Below, piece after piece: positions 37,943 to 45,587 of a DNA stretch of 64,000 nucleotides. The position numbers and the translations under genes are program-made. The stretch is taken from positions 1 to 64,000 of the forward strand of contig NZ_JAHLDL010000004.1 in the NCBI RefSeq assembly GCF_018861315.1. Reading direction: 5' to 3'. The notes below the pieces were generated by a model. It ran no database searches, was not told the origin of the DNA, and was given only the letters and a program-made list of their open reading frames with translations. The stretch comes from Clostridium bowmanii (GTDB taxonomy: Bacteria; Bacillota; Clostridia; Clostridiales; Clostridiaceae). Within the stretch, counting starts at the first letter, position 1. Each line of letters begins with the position of its first letter.

Positions 37943-38103
37943 TTGATATGCTAAAGTTAATAAAGTATAATTAATTTGTATTATTAACGCAACTCTTAAA
38001 TATTAACTTTCTTAAAAGATAACTTTTTTAAATTAAACATTTTTAGAATGTTTTTATAAATAATAAAAGTAATTATAAACTATATTAAAGGTGGGTAAAA
38101 ACA

Positions 38104-39126
38104 ATGGAAAAGCAGATTAAAATACTTGCAATCGAATCAAGCTGTGATGAGACAGCAGCTGCAGTGGTAGTTAATGGTCGCCAGATTCTATCAAACATAA
38201 TTGCATCACAGATAGATATACATGAAAAATTTGGAGGTGTTGTTCCGGAAGTGGCTTCTAGAAAACATATAGAAGCAATAAGTGCTGTAGTTCAAGAAGC
38301 ATTAGATGAAGCTAAAGTGACATTAAAGGATATAGATGCAATTGGAGTAACTTATGGACCGGGGCTCGTAGGAGCATTACTGGTAGGAGTTCAATATGCT
38401 AAGGGCCTTGCATATGCAACTAATAAACCCTTAATTGGAGTTAATCATATAGAAGGTCATATAAGTGCCAATTTTATTCAATATAAGGAGCTTGAACCAC
38501 CATTTGTATGTTTGGTAGCTTCAGGTGGTCATACTTTTATTGTATATATGAAGGATCACGGTGATTTTGAGGTCATGGGACAAACTAGAGATGATGCTGC
38601 GGGAGAAGCTTTTGATAAGGTAGCCCGCGCTATCGGACTTGGTTACCCTGGTGGACCTAAAATAGATAAGATATCAAAAGAGGGCAATGCTGATGCTATA
38701 AAGTTTCCAAGAGCTAATTTTCATGATAATACTTTAGATTTTTCTTTTAGTGGAGTTAAATCTTCTGTGCTAAATTACTTAAATAAGATGAATATGAAAA
38801 ATGAAAAGATTAGTGTACCTGATGTGGCAGCATCTTTTCAAAAGGCTGTAGTTGATGTTCTGGTCCATAATGCTTTAGATGCATGTGCAATAAAAGGGGT
38901 ACACAAAATAGCAATAGCAGGTGGTGTAGCATCAAATTCTTGCCTTAGAGATACAATGATAAAACAAGGACAAAAGAAAGATATAAAAGTTTTGTTTCCA
39001 GAAATGATACTTTGCACTGATAATGCAGCCATGATTGGTAGTGCAGCATATTTTGAATTGATTAAAGGGAGAGTTTCGGGTCTAAAACTTAATGCAATAC
39101 CCAACTTAAAACTTGGAGAAAGATAG
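38104..39126 (+). CDS. tsaD: tRNA N6-threonylcarbamoyltransferase TsaD
   Basis: Catalytic subunit of t6A37 synthesis, 340 aa. ASKHA-fold motifs: [14 protein letters not shown] at the N-terminus, the metal-binding HxxxH in [12 protein letters not shown] (two His), SGGHTFIVY, and [25 protein letters not shown] and the C-terminal CTDNAAMIG follow. AGGTGGG precedes the ATG. It lies 28 kb from tsaB-tsaE; its 3' end is convergent with the AI-2E-type gene. Confidence 0.96.
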   Translation: MEKQIKILAIESSCDETAAAVVVNGRQILSNIIASQIDIHEKFGGVVPEVASRKHIEAISAVVQEALDEAKVTLKDIDAIGVTYGPGLVGALLVGVQYAKGLAYATNKPLIGVNHIEGHISANFIQYKELEPPFVCLVASGGHTFIVYMKDHGDFEVMGQTRDDAAGEAFDKVARAIGLGYPGGPKIDKISKEGNADAIKFPRANFHDNTLDFSFSGVKSSVLNYLNKMNMKNEKISVPDVAASFQKAVVDVLVHNALDACAIKGVHKIAIAGGVASNSCLRDTMIKQGQKKDIKVLFPEMILCTDNAAMIGSAAYFELIKGRVSGLKLNAIPNLKLGER

Positions 39127-39152
39127 GATATTATAATTTAATATCCTTTTCT
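39126..39152. terminator. Terminator embedded in the convergent tsaD and permease ends
   Basis: GGATATTA (39126-39133) pairs with TAATATCC (39139-39146), followed by TTTTCTTTT. It includes the last base of the tsaD stop codon and the stop codon of the opposite gene, so both genes share it. Confidence 0.85.
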
Positions 39153-40237
39153 TTTAGTCTTCTATTTATGAATCTTTCAGCTATCATTAGAACAATGGCC
39201 ATGGTGGGTACTGCAAGGAACATGCCAAGAACACCAAAGGTTCCACCACCAATTAATATGGAAAGAATAATAAGTAGTGGGCTTAAACCTACAGATTTTC
39301 CGAGAATCTTTGGACCTAAATATAATCCGTCAAACTGTTGAAGAATAATAATAAACAAAAGTACCCAAAAAGCTTTTACAGGGCTATCAAGTAGGGTAAT
39401 GAAAAAAGCAGGAACCATACCAATTAAAGGTCCAAAATAAGGGATCATATTTGTAACTCCAACTATTAAGCTTATAAGTATAACATAAGGCATTTTTAAA
39501 ATGCTAAGTCCCACAAAGCATATAAGACCAATAATAACGGAGTCTATAAATTTACCTATAACAAAACCTGAAAAAATATTATTCGCTTCATTACTAAATT
39601 TTAATAGGCCATCTGCATTTTCTTTTTTTAATACTGCATAAATCAGTTTTTTTATATTTAATATCAAGGCTTCTTTATCCTTTAAAAGATACAAAGACAC
39701 AACAAATCCCAGCAAAAACTTCATAAAAGAAGAAGTAAAACCTACTGCTGTTAGAAAAGCAAAATTAATACCGGTATTTAAATACTCACTTAAATTAGAC
39801 ATGAATGTGGAGGTTGCTTCCTCTAAATATTTGGTTATACCATATTTATCAAGTGATTGAACTTTATCCATATTGTTAGAAAACCAAGTTTGCGTTTTAG
39901 TTATATATTCAGGGGTGGAGTCTGTTAATTCACGAATACTTACACCTATATTAGGAGTTAATATGGTTATACTAAAGAACGATATGCCTATAACACATAT
40001 ATATATTATAAGTAGTGTTAGAGCACGTTTTGTATGAAATCTTTTTTCCATACTGACCATTATAGGATTTAATAAGTAAGCTATACCGAATGCCCATATA
40101 AAGGAGCTTACGTAGGATAGGAAAATGCTAAAGGCGCCGGTTAGTAATTCTATATTATTTACTATTCTAAATAATATAAATGATAATAAAATTATAGGAA
40201 CCAATTTTAAATAAGGGATTTTTTTATCGTTAAACAA
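39131..40237 (-). CDS. AI-2E family transporter (YdiK/YtvI-like permease)
   Basis: A 368-aa membrane protein with about seven hydrophobic segments and the family motifs GVTNMIPYFGPLIGMVPAF and LYLGPKILGKSVGLSPLLIILSILIGGGTFGVLGMFLAVP. Only some members export AI-2; many move other solutes or ions, so the substrate is open. GGAAGTGA precedes the ATG on the minus strand. Monocistronic. Confidence 0.9.
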   Translation of the reverse strand: MFNDKKIPYLKLVPIILLSFILFRIVNNIELLTGAFSIFLSYVSSFIWAFGIAYLLNPIMVSMEKRFHTKRALTLLIIYICVIGISFFSITILTPNIGVSIRELTDSTPEYITKTQTWFSNNMDKVQSLDKYGITKYLEEATSTFMSNLSEYLNTGINFAFLTAVGFTSSFMKFLLGFVVSLYLLKDKEALILNIKKLIYAVLKKENADGLLKFSNEANNIFSGFVIGKFIDSVIIGLICFVGLSILKMPYVILISLIVGVTNMIPYFGPLIGMVPAFFITLLDSPVKAFWVLLFIIILQQFDGLYLGPKILGKSVGLSPLLIILSILIGGGTFGVLGMFLAVPTMAIVLMIAERFINRRLKEKDIKL

Positions 40238-40418
40238 GCTTAATTCACTTCCTTCATTAATGATTATTTTAGTAATAATACTATAAAATAATTATATCAT
40301 AAATAATGAATTTAAAAGATATTTATAATAATTTTAAGACTATCATAAGGTTTGATGCTTCAAACTAAAGAATCTGTTTGGAAGTGACAATCAAGCAACA
40401 AAATAATAACAAACTTAG

Positions 40419-40468
40419 AAATACAGATTGTGGATAGATATAAAATATCAGCGATCTGTATTTTTTTT
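40419..40468 (+). terminator. Orphan intrinsic terminator in the 40.2-40.6 kb gap
   Basis: AAATACAGAT (40419-40428) pairs with ATCTGTATTT (40454-40463), with an inner GATAT/ATATC hairpin and a T-run. No gene on the + strand precedes it, so it may end a small RNA from about 40320-40463 or a leader of the gene at 40637. Remaining sequence in this 399-nt gap shows no gene. Confidence 0.6.
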
Positions 40469-40636
40469 GATGTAAAATAAATTGTAAAGTTTTAAATATA
40501 ATGGTACACTTTTCTTAAATATAATAATTACTAATTAAGTACTAATATTGCAACTTGGACAGAATATTAAAAACCCTGGTTGTTAGTAAAATAAATATTA
40601 AAAGAGTAAGAAATATTTTGAATAGGAGAAGAAAAT

Positions 40637-41104
40637 ATGGATACGGTGCTCTTAGTTAATGATTGTAAATTTGAAAATTTAATTATGAGGGACATGCTTG
40701 TAAATTTAGGGTATGAAGTTATTATAAGCAATGAATTTAATGCTATTAGTGACTTCCGAGAGTTAAACTGTAATAGCATTATAGCAAATTTCATTATGAA
40801 AGAAAAAACAGGAGATAAGATATTGCAACAGATAAAATACATGTATCCTGAAACAAAGTGTGTTTTATCTTCCAGCAATGATATGAGATTAGAGGATTTT
40901 GAAAGCAGTGTAATAGATGGGTTTATACATACACCTGTAACTAAAGAAAAACTAAAAAAAATAATGCTAAAAGATGCACAATCATTTAGTGAACACAAAA
41001 GCAAGAGGATACCTTCATTCTGCACTTATTGTGGAGAAAAAGTAGAACATAGTGAAAAACAAGCAATATATTGTAAATACTGTGGTGAAAAATATAAATT
41101 TTAG
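40637..41104 (+). CDS. Degenerate receiver-like protein with C-terminal zinc ribbon
   Basis: A 155-aa protein. Residues 2-112 follow the response-regulator receiver pattern (VLLVND, helix, strand, TKEKL), but the phosphoacceptor Asp is Asn51 (IIANFIMKEKTG) and the conserved Lys of strand 5 is Thr99 (FIHTP). The C-terminus has a zinc ribbon with Cys129, 132, 146 and 149 (CTYCGEK...CKYCGEK). It is probably a phosphorylation-independent pseudo-receiver fused to a nucleic-acid or protein-binding ribbon; function unknown. AGGAGAAG precedes the ATG. Confidence 0.7.
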   Translation: MDTVLLVNDCKFENLIMRDMLVNLGYEVIISNEFNAISDFRELNCNSIIANFIMKEKTGDKILQQIKYMYPETKCVLSSSNDMRLEDFESSVIDGFIHTPVTKEKLKKIMLKDAQSFSEHKSKRIPSFCTYCGEKVEHSEKQAIYCKYCGEKYKF

Positions 41105-41106
41105 TT

Positions 41107-41143
41107 AATGAGTGTAGGGTTTTTAAATAATCCTACACTCATT
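41107..41143 (+). terminator. Terminator after the pseudo-receiver gene
   Basis: AATGAGTGTAGG (41107-41118) pairs with CCTACACTCATT (41132-41143), then ATTTATTTT. Confidence 0.88.
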
Positions 41144-41256
41144 ATTTATTTTCTTTAACCATAAGTGATGTAAAAATTAAGAGCTTACGGATAAATAATT
41201 ATTGTGAATATTATATCATAGCATGTGGAAATTGTGTTAAATATAAAACATTCTAG

Positions 41257-41285
41257 TTGATACACTAATATAAGTGGGGTATAAT
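41257..41285 (+). promoter_or_regulatory. Promoter of the TolB-like gene
   Basis: TTGATA (41257-41262), 17-nt spacer, TATAAT (41280-41285). Confidence 0.75.
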
Positions 41286-41345
41286 AGTTTAAGTTTAAAT
41301 GATTTAAAATAGTAGTTATTTTTATGACTTAAGAGGAGCAAAATT

Positions 41346-42455
41346 ATGACTATCCATGATAAAAAGGTAAAAAAGAATTTAAAACTATCCATTGTGGCAG
41401 TATGTTTATTTTTAAGCATATTCATTTCAATGTCTAGTTCAAATAGAATTTGGAAAACAGATAAAAATGCAACAGAAAACAAAGGAAATTCGAATAAAAG
41501 TACTGAAATTAAAGGTGAAGAACAAGTTGCAGCCAATACGAAACTAACAAAGATAGCATTTGAGAAAAATAATAATGTTTATCTTTATGATGAAACTAAT
41601 GAACAAATTAAATCCATCGGGGATAAATTAAAGTGGAAGGATTTGTTAAGTATTTCTCCAGATAAAACAAAAATTGTATTTAGATACTTTAATAGTGAAA
41701 AAGCAATATATCCTCCACATGTAATTGTTTATGATATTAAAACTGAAAGTCTAACAGATATTGTTATAAATAATACAAACCTTCAACAAATTATTGCCTT
41801 AAAATGGATTGATAATGAAAATGTTTTGGTTACAGGTCACATTAATCCATCAGTTTCAGGTTATGCAGTATACAGCATAGAAAGTAAACAGGAGATAATA
41901 GCTTGTTTAGGCACCCTAAGAGATATTATTATAGACAAAAAAAATATTCTTTACAGCAATACACCTCATATATTTCCAAAACCAAAGGCCAATTTATATG
42001 TTAATGGTAATAAGATTTTTGAAACAATTGATGTTAAGGAAGAAATTTATGATGGGGTCATATCTAAGGATGGCAAAATGCTTGCCTTTAGAAGTTATGT
42101 AGAAAATGAAGTAAATTCAAATGGTGAGGCAACCGGCTATCTTAGTCTAGCTAAGGTTAATAGTGATGGAAAATCTATTAGCGATTTAAAGAAGATAACT
42201 ATAAGTGGCGATACAAATGGAGAGATGAAGTTTGATAATGAAAACAATGTAAGTATTGTTGGCAATCAATTTATATATAAATTAAAGTCCGGAAGTCTTA
42301 TTAAAGAAGAAAATACATTGCCAAAGATACCAGAACTTTCCACTCAGCAACTTACAAAATTTAAGAAAGTTTTGGCTAAGCAATTTCCAGAGGACGTTAT
42401 TTCAGAAGAAACAGTGTTAGAGGATATAGATGTATATAACATGGAAGCATTCTGA
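41346..42455 (+). CDS. Membrane-anchored beta-propeller-like (TolB-type) hypothetical protein
   Basis: A 369-aa protein with an N-terminal hydrophobic anchor (about 12-30), a polar linker and an extracytoplasmic region of repeated strand patterns such as LLSISPDKTKIVF and GVISKDGKMLAFRS, the S-x-D-G/K-x-x-I/L-A/V-F motif of TolB/WD40-type propellers. I do not recognise a specific family. AAGAGGAGC precedes the ATG. Function unknown; location outside the membrane is inferred. Confidence 0.7.
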   Translation: MTIHDKKVKKNLKLSIVAVCLFLSIFISMSSSNRIWKTDKNATENKGNSNKSTEIKGEEQVAANTKLTKIAFEKNNNVYLYDETNEQIKSIGDKLKWKDLLSISPDKTKIVFRYFNSEKAIYPPHVIVYDIKTESLTDIVINNTNLQQIIALKWIDNENVLVTGHINPSVSGYAVYSIESKQEIIACLGTLRDIIIDKKNILYSNTPHIFPKPKANLYVNGNKIFETIDVKEEIYDGVISKDGKMLAFRSYVENEVNSNGEATGYLSLAKVNSDGKSISDLKKITISGDTNGEMKFDNENNVSIVGNQFIYKLKSGSLIKEENTLPKIPELSTQQLTKFKKVLAKQFPEDVISEETVLEDIDVYNMEAF

Positions 42456-42588
42456 ATTTTAGATATAGTTTAAAGATTAAAGATTATAGTTTTTTTAAAT
42501 TTCAATTATAAAAAAATGTTAACAAATTATTAAAAATTTGGTATAATAACCTTAAGAGTTTTGGTAAAAATATGAAAGAAGGGTTATT

Positions 42589-43008
42589 ATGAAAAAGAAA
42601 AATACTTATAAGTCTGTAAGCACAAAAACCAAGGCAGAGTTTAAACCAAAGTCTATACCAAAATCAATAGGTAGCAAATTACTTATGTTACTAGGACTCA
42701 TTATACCCGTAGCTGCATTAATAGGGTACTCTATGAATGTGAATTTTTTCTCTATTGCAAGAATTTTATCACTTTTTGTTCTTATCATAAGTATAGCTGC
42801 TTTTTTAAAAGATGAAATTATTTATCCTAATATTAAAGCGGTACAGCATGATAATTCATTAATCAATAAAAAAAAATTAGGATATAATGAAAAGAGAAGA
42901 AACTTTTCTTCGTTAATAAAGAAAGGAACGTTTCAAGTAATATTATCAATATTAACAATTATAGCATGTACCTATTTAGGACAAGCTATATATAAAATAC
43001 TTGTATAA
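42589..43008 (+). CDS. Small membrane protein, unknown function
   Basis: A 139-aa protein with a basic N-terminus (MKKKNTYKSVSTKTK), two close hydrophobic segments (about 29-47 and 52-70) and a third at the C-terminus (about 113-136), separated by a basic cytoplasmic loop rich in Lys/Arg (94-110). GAAGGG precedes the ATG. I recognise no family. Confidence 0.65.
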   Translation: MKKKNTYKSVSTKTKAEFKPKSIPKSIGSKLLMLLGLIIPVAALIGYSMNVNFFSIARILSLFVLIISIAAFLKDEIIYPNIKAVQHDNSLINKKKLGYNEKRRNFSSLIKKGTFQVILSILTIIACTYLGQAIYKILV

Positions 43009-43040
43009 TTACAAGTAATATATATTTAAATTCATTAATT

Positions 43041-43093
43041 AGGCATTTTCAAAAGTAGACTAGCGAAATGGCTAGTTGTTTTTGAAGGTGCCT
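43041..43093 (+). repeat. Leader hairpin with ACTAGC core, copy B
   Basis: Outer arms AGGCA (43041-43045) / TGCCT (43089-43093), middle TTCAAAA/TTTTGAA, inner ACTAGC (43059-43064) / GCTAGT (43071-43076). It ends 33 nt before the ATG of the Cys-rich protein. This is the most complete copy of the family. Confidence 0.6.
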
Positions 43094-43126
43094 TATATAA
43101 ATAGAATACGAATAGGGGATATAAAA

Positions 43127-43378
43127 ATGAAGAACAATTACAAATTCTTTAGAAATATTGATTGCGAATATTTTCCGTGTCACGAAGTTAAAAATGATGA
43201 AAATTTTAATTGCTTATTTTGCTATTGTGCGCTATATTTTCTTGAGGATTGTGGGGGAAATAAAAAATTTGTAAATGGTGTTAAAGATTGCTCATCTTGC
43301 ATTATTCCACATTCTGAAAATGGATATGAGCATATAGTGCATAAAATAATGGAAGTAAATAAAACTAAAATGAAATAA
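43127..43378 (+). CDS. Cysteine-rich small domain protein
   Basis: An 83-aa protein with eight cysteines (NIDCEYFPCH, FNCLFCYCALYFLEDC, KDCSSC), a pattern matching the cysteine-rich small domain family, likely metal binding; family members often sit near cobalamin genes, though none is here. AGGGGAT precedes ATG 43127; a longer frame from TTG 43076 runs through the leader hairpin. Cobalamin is used elsewhere in the window by KamDE and QueG, but any link is speculative. Confidence 0.8.
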   Translation: MKNNYKFFRNIDCEYFPCHEVKNDENFNCLFCYCALYFLEDCGGNKKFVNGVKDCSSCIIPHSENGYEHIVHKIMEVNKTKMK

Positions 43379-43408
43379 TGATTGTCTAAAATAAATCTAA
43401 GTTTAGCG

Positions 43409-43638
43409 TTTTTCTTAGATTATGCTATAACTAAAAGTATATATTGTTAGAATGCCTTCACTTCGCCAAGTAATTCTAAAGTTTATTTTATCCGTATCTG
43501 CTAAAAAATGCAAACTCGCTTTGCGCAAAAATGCATTTTTCTTACGCAGTTGCAAATAAAATAAATTGTGAATTACTAAGGCTTATTCAAATGCATTCTG
43601 CACAATATATACTTTTGTTAGCATAATCCAAGAAAAAA
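43409..43638. mobile_element. Foldback (MITE-like) element, copy 1
   Basis: About 230 bp with long terminal inverted repeats: the left end TTTTTCTTAGATTATGCTA matches the complement of the right end TAGCATAATCCAAGAAAAA, and the repeat continues inward through AAAGTATATATTG and the GCC/AGTAATTC segment almost to the centre, making one large imperfect hairpin. No open reading frame. A second copy is at 56835-57066 in the same orientation. Confidence 0.8.
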
Positions 43639-43695
43639 TACATAATACTCTAAATGGATATTATCTTTACGATACAATCAAAAGGGGATGAGTGA

Positions 43696-44637
43696 ATGGA
43701 GATTAAACAATTTAATTTAATATCTTCACTGCAGAAGAAGGAACTATATAATTTTATTAAGTGTACAGATTTAACTTATAATAAAACATATATAGAAATG
43801 ACTAAAATATACGAAAGTGATACATTTAATGAGGGTAATAGTGTTTTTGTTTTATTTCATAAAGGGAAAATTAGAGGAAGTGCAGCTTTAATAACCAAGG
43901 AAATAAGCATTAATGGAGAAGCTTTTATCACAGATATTTGTGTTGAAGAAGAAAATGTGGGAAATGAAAATAGTTATTTAAAAAGTAAATTAAAAATTCC
44001 AAACACGGAAATGTTTTTGCAACTTTTGATAGAAACAGTAGTCAAATATTGCAATAAATTCAGTTGTAAAAGTATTAAAGCTGGTATTCGTGAAAGCGAA
44101 ATATATCTCATTCCATTTATTAATAAATTGGAATTTAATCATATTTATGATGCGGTAATTATGAGATATAAAGAGGATGAAAATATGCATTTAAAAGTAA
44201 ACAAGGAGATTGAGCTTAGGCCTCTTTGCATTTTGAATTCACATGAATATATGAATATTTATAATGAGGCTTTTGAAAGTAGTCCCAATGGAGGAACTAT
44301 AGATGAGGTGGAAGTAAAAGATTATATAGTCCAATATGCTAACAATGAAGATATGATAGGAATATGTTATTTTGAAAAAAAACCTTGTGGTATATATGAG
44401 TTATCTATGGATGGAAATACAGGCTGGGTGGATACATTAGGCATTACACCCAAGGTCCAAAATAGCGGTTTAGGGAGCTCCTTAATAATAAAATGCATTG
44501 AAAAATTATACGAGAAAAAGTTAAATGAAATCAAACTTTTAGTAATTACATCTAACAACATTGCAGTTAAATTGTATAAAAACAAGGGATTTGAAAAGGA
44601 AAGTGTATTTTCTTATTGGTTTGAAAAATTAATTTAA
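43696..44637 (+). CDS. GNAT acetyltransferase with tandem-like domains
   Basis: A 313-aa protein. The C-terminal half (about 165-313) is a clear GNAT domain with the acetyl-CoA motif TPKVQNSGLGSSLI (Q-x-x-G-x-G) and NNIAVKLYKNKGFE. The N-terminal half (about 1-155) has the GNAT strand-helix layout (FVLFHKGKIRGSAALI...FITDICVEEE) without a clear acetyl-CoA loop and may be a degenerate copy. AAGGGGATG precedes the ATG. Substrate unknown. Confidence 0.8.
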   Translation: MEIKQFNLISSLQKKELYNFIKCTDLTYNKTYIEMTKIYESDTFNEGNSVFVLFHKGKIRGSAALITKEISINGEAFITDICVEEENVGNENSYLKSKLKIPNTEMFLQLLIETVVKYCNKFSCKSIKAGIRESEIYLIPFINKLEFNHIYDAVIMRYKEDENMHLKVNKEIELRPLCILNSHEYMNIYNEAFESSPNGGTIDEVEVKDYIVQYANNEDMIGICYFEKKPCGIYELSMDGNTGWVDTLGITPKVQNSGLGSSLIIKCIEKLYEKKLNEIKLLVITSNNIAVKLYKNKGFEKESVFSYWFEKLI

Positions 44638-44650
44638 TTTTCTGAAAAAA
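44636..44650. promoter_or_regulatory. CodY-like box upstream of the lysine operon promoter
   Basis: AATTTTCTGAAAAAA agrees with the CodY consensus AATTTTCWGAAAATT at 13 of 15 positions and ends 3 nt before the -35. CodY represses nutrient-use genes when branched-chain amino acids and GTP are plentiful; binding here is predicted only. Confidence 0.5.
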
Positions 44651-44653
44651 GTA

Positions 44654-44682
44654 TTGTATTTGAATTATTAACAGATTATAAT
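44654..44682 (+). promoter_or_regulatory. Promoter of the lysine-fermentation operon
   Basis: TTGTAT (44654-44659), 17-nt spacer, TATAAT (44677-44682). Predicted start near 44689, about 29 nt before the lysine aptamer. Confidence 0.65.
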
Positions 44683-44717
44683 AATTGCGGATACTAAAAA
44701 TAAAATTTAATAATTTC

Positions 44718-44895
44718 ACATAAATAGAGGTGCAGATAAAGAGGTAGTTTTTGAATGATAAGGATATGAACATCCAATATCAAAAATGAAGTATTTGTTT
44801 GCCGAAAGAATATGTTGGTTCGTAAGCTTATTCTTGGGGGTAGAGATTAGATTTCTATCACTGCCATAAAGATTTTTATGGAGGGCTATTTATGT
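44718..44895 (+). ncRNA. Lysine riboswitch aptamer (L box)
   Basis: Conserved L-box blocks are present in order: AGAGGTGC (44726-44733), GCCGAA (44801-44806), ACTGCCA (44860-44866) and TGGAGGGCTAT (ending 44889). Helix P1 is ACATAAATAG (44718-44727) with CTATTTATGT (44886-44895). The arrangement closely follows the Bacillus subtilis lysC leader. It stands in front of the lysine catabolic operon kal to kamE rather than a biosynthesis or uptake gene. Confidence 0.93.
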
Positions 44896-44928
44896 AATGA
44901 AAAAATAATTTTTCATTGCATTAATAGC
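44885..44928 (+). promoter_or_regulatory. Riboswitch expression-platform hairpin competing with P1
   Basis: 44885-44904 pairs with 44909-44928 (about 19 of 20 pairs, one T-T mismatch, one G-T). Its 5' arm contains the whole 3' strand of aptamer helix P1, so lysine binding and this hairpin are mutually exclusive. Confidence 0.75.
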
Positions 44929-44947
44929 TTAAGTATTTTTGTTTATT

Positions 44948-44975
44948 AAGGCACTGAAAATTCAGTGCCTTTTTT
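44948..44975 (+). terminator. Intrinsic terminator in the lysine operon leader
   Basis: GGCACTGA (44950-44957) pairs with TCAGTGCC (44962-44969), followed by TTTTTT. It lies 123 nt before kal. Segment 44918-44926 can pair with 44944-44952 (8 of 9), which would weaken this stem when the hairpin at 44885-44928 is opened. Confidence 0.88.
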
Positions 44976-44997
44976 GCGTGCTAAATAATAAAGTACT

Positions 44998-45045
44998 AGG
45001 CACAATATAAAAATACACTAGCAATAATGATGGATTATTTTTTCT
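44998..45045 (+). repeat. Leader hairpin with ACTAGC core, decayed copy C
   Basis: AGGCAC (44998-45003), ACTAGC (45017-45022), ATGAT and a T-run match copies A and B in order, but the right arm is degenerate. Located in the kal 5' leader. Confidence 0.35.
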
Positions 45046-45098
45046 AATAAGTAAGTGATATAAAGCGGATAAGTAAAATAAAAGAGGAGGAAGTTAAA

Positions 45099-45479
45099 AT
45101 GAAATCTTTAATCAGATTAAGAATGAGTGCCCATGATGCACATTATGGTGGAAACCTCGTGGATGGAGCAAGGATGCTTCAATTATTTGGAGATGTAGCA
45201 ACTGAACTTTTAATCTTAAACGATGGTGACGAAGGATTATTTAAGGCTTATGATTCTATCGAATTCTTAGCACCGGTTTATGCAGGTGATTTTATAGAAG
45301 CTGTTGGAGAAATAGTAAGCACAGGAAATTCATCAAGGAAAATGATTTTTGAGGCGAGAAAGGTTATAGTGCCAAGACCAGATATAAATGACTCGGCTTG
45401 TGATGTATTAGAAGAGCCAATAGTTGTTTGCAAGGCAAGTGGAACTTGCGTAGTCCTAAAAGATAAACAAAGGAAATAG
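45099..45479 (+). CDS. kal: 3-aminobutyryl-CoA ammonia lyase Kal
   Basis: Hotdog-fold enzyme, 126 aa, that removes ammonia from L-3-aminobutyryl-CoA to give crotonyl-CoA in lysine fermentation. The segment [30 protein letters not shown] and [24 protein letters not shown] match the Kal family, and the next gene is kce. GAGGAGG precedes the ATG. It is the first gene of a ten-gene operon. The crotonyl-CoA produced can be reduced by Bcd/EtfAB (61.3-64 kb). Confidence 0.93.
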   Translation: MKSLIRLRMSAHDAHYGGNLVDGARMLQLFGDVATELLILNDGDEGLFKAYDSIEFLAPVYAGDFIEAVGEIVSTGNSSRKMIFEARKVIVPRPDINDSACDVLEEPIVVCKASGTCVVLKDKQRK

Positions 45480-45480
45480 C

Positions 45481-45587
45481 ACTACAAGAGGGATAACAAT
45501 TAATAATTGTTATCTGCCCCAGAGGAATACAGGAGGGATAACAATTAATAATTGTTATCTACTCCAGAGCACTACAAGGAGGACAAC
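45481..45587 (+). repeat. Duplicated palindrome plus Shine-Dalgarno unit before kce
   Basis: Two 44-46-nt direct repeats, each with the perfect palindrome GATAACAATT-AAT-AATTGTTATC (45492-45514 and 45537-45559) preceded by a GAGG-type sequence and followed by TCT-N-CYCCAGAG; a third partial unit ACTACAAGGAGG leads into the kce start. A diverged copy is at 61293-61317. Confidence 0.9.

Noticed and set aside
45492-45559. E. coli lac-operator-like sequence GATAACAATT
   Set aside because: It is inside an operon, in tandem copies with flanking repeats; resemblance to lacO half-sites is chance.
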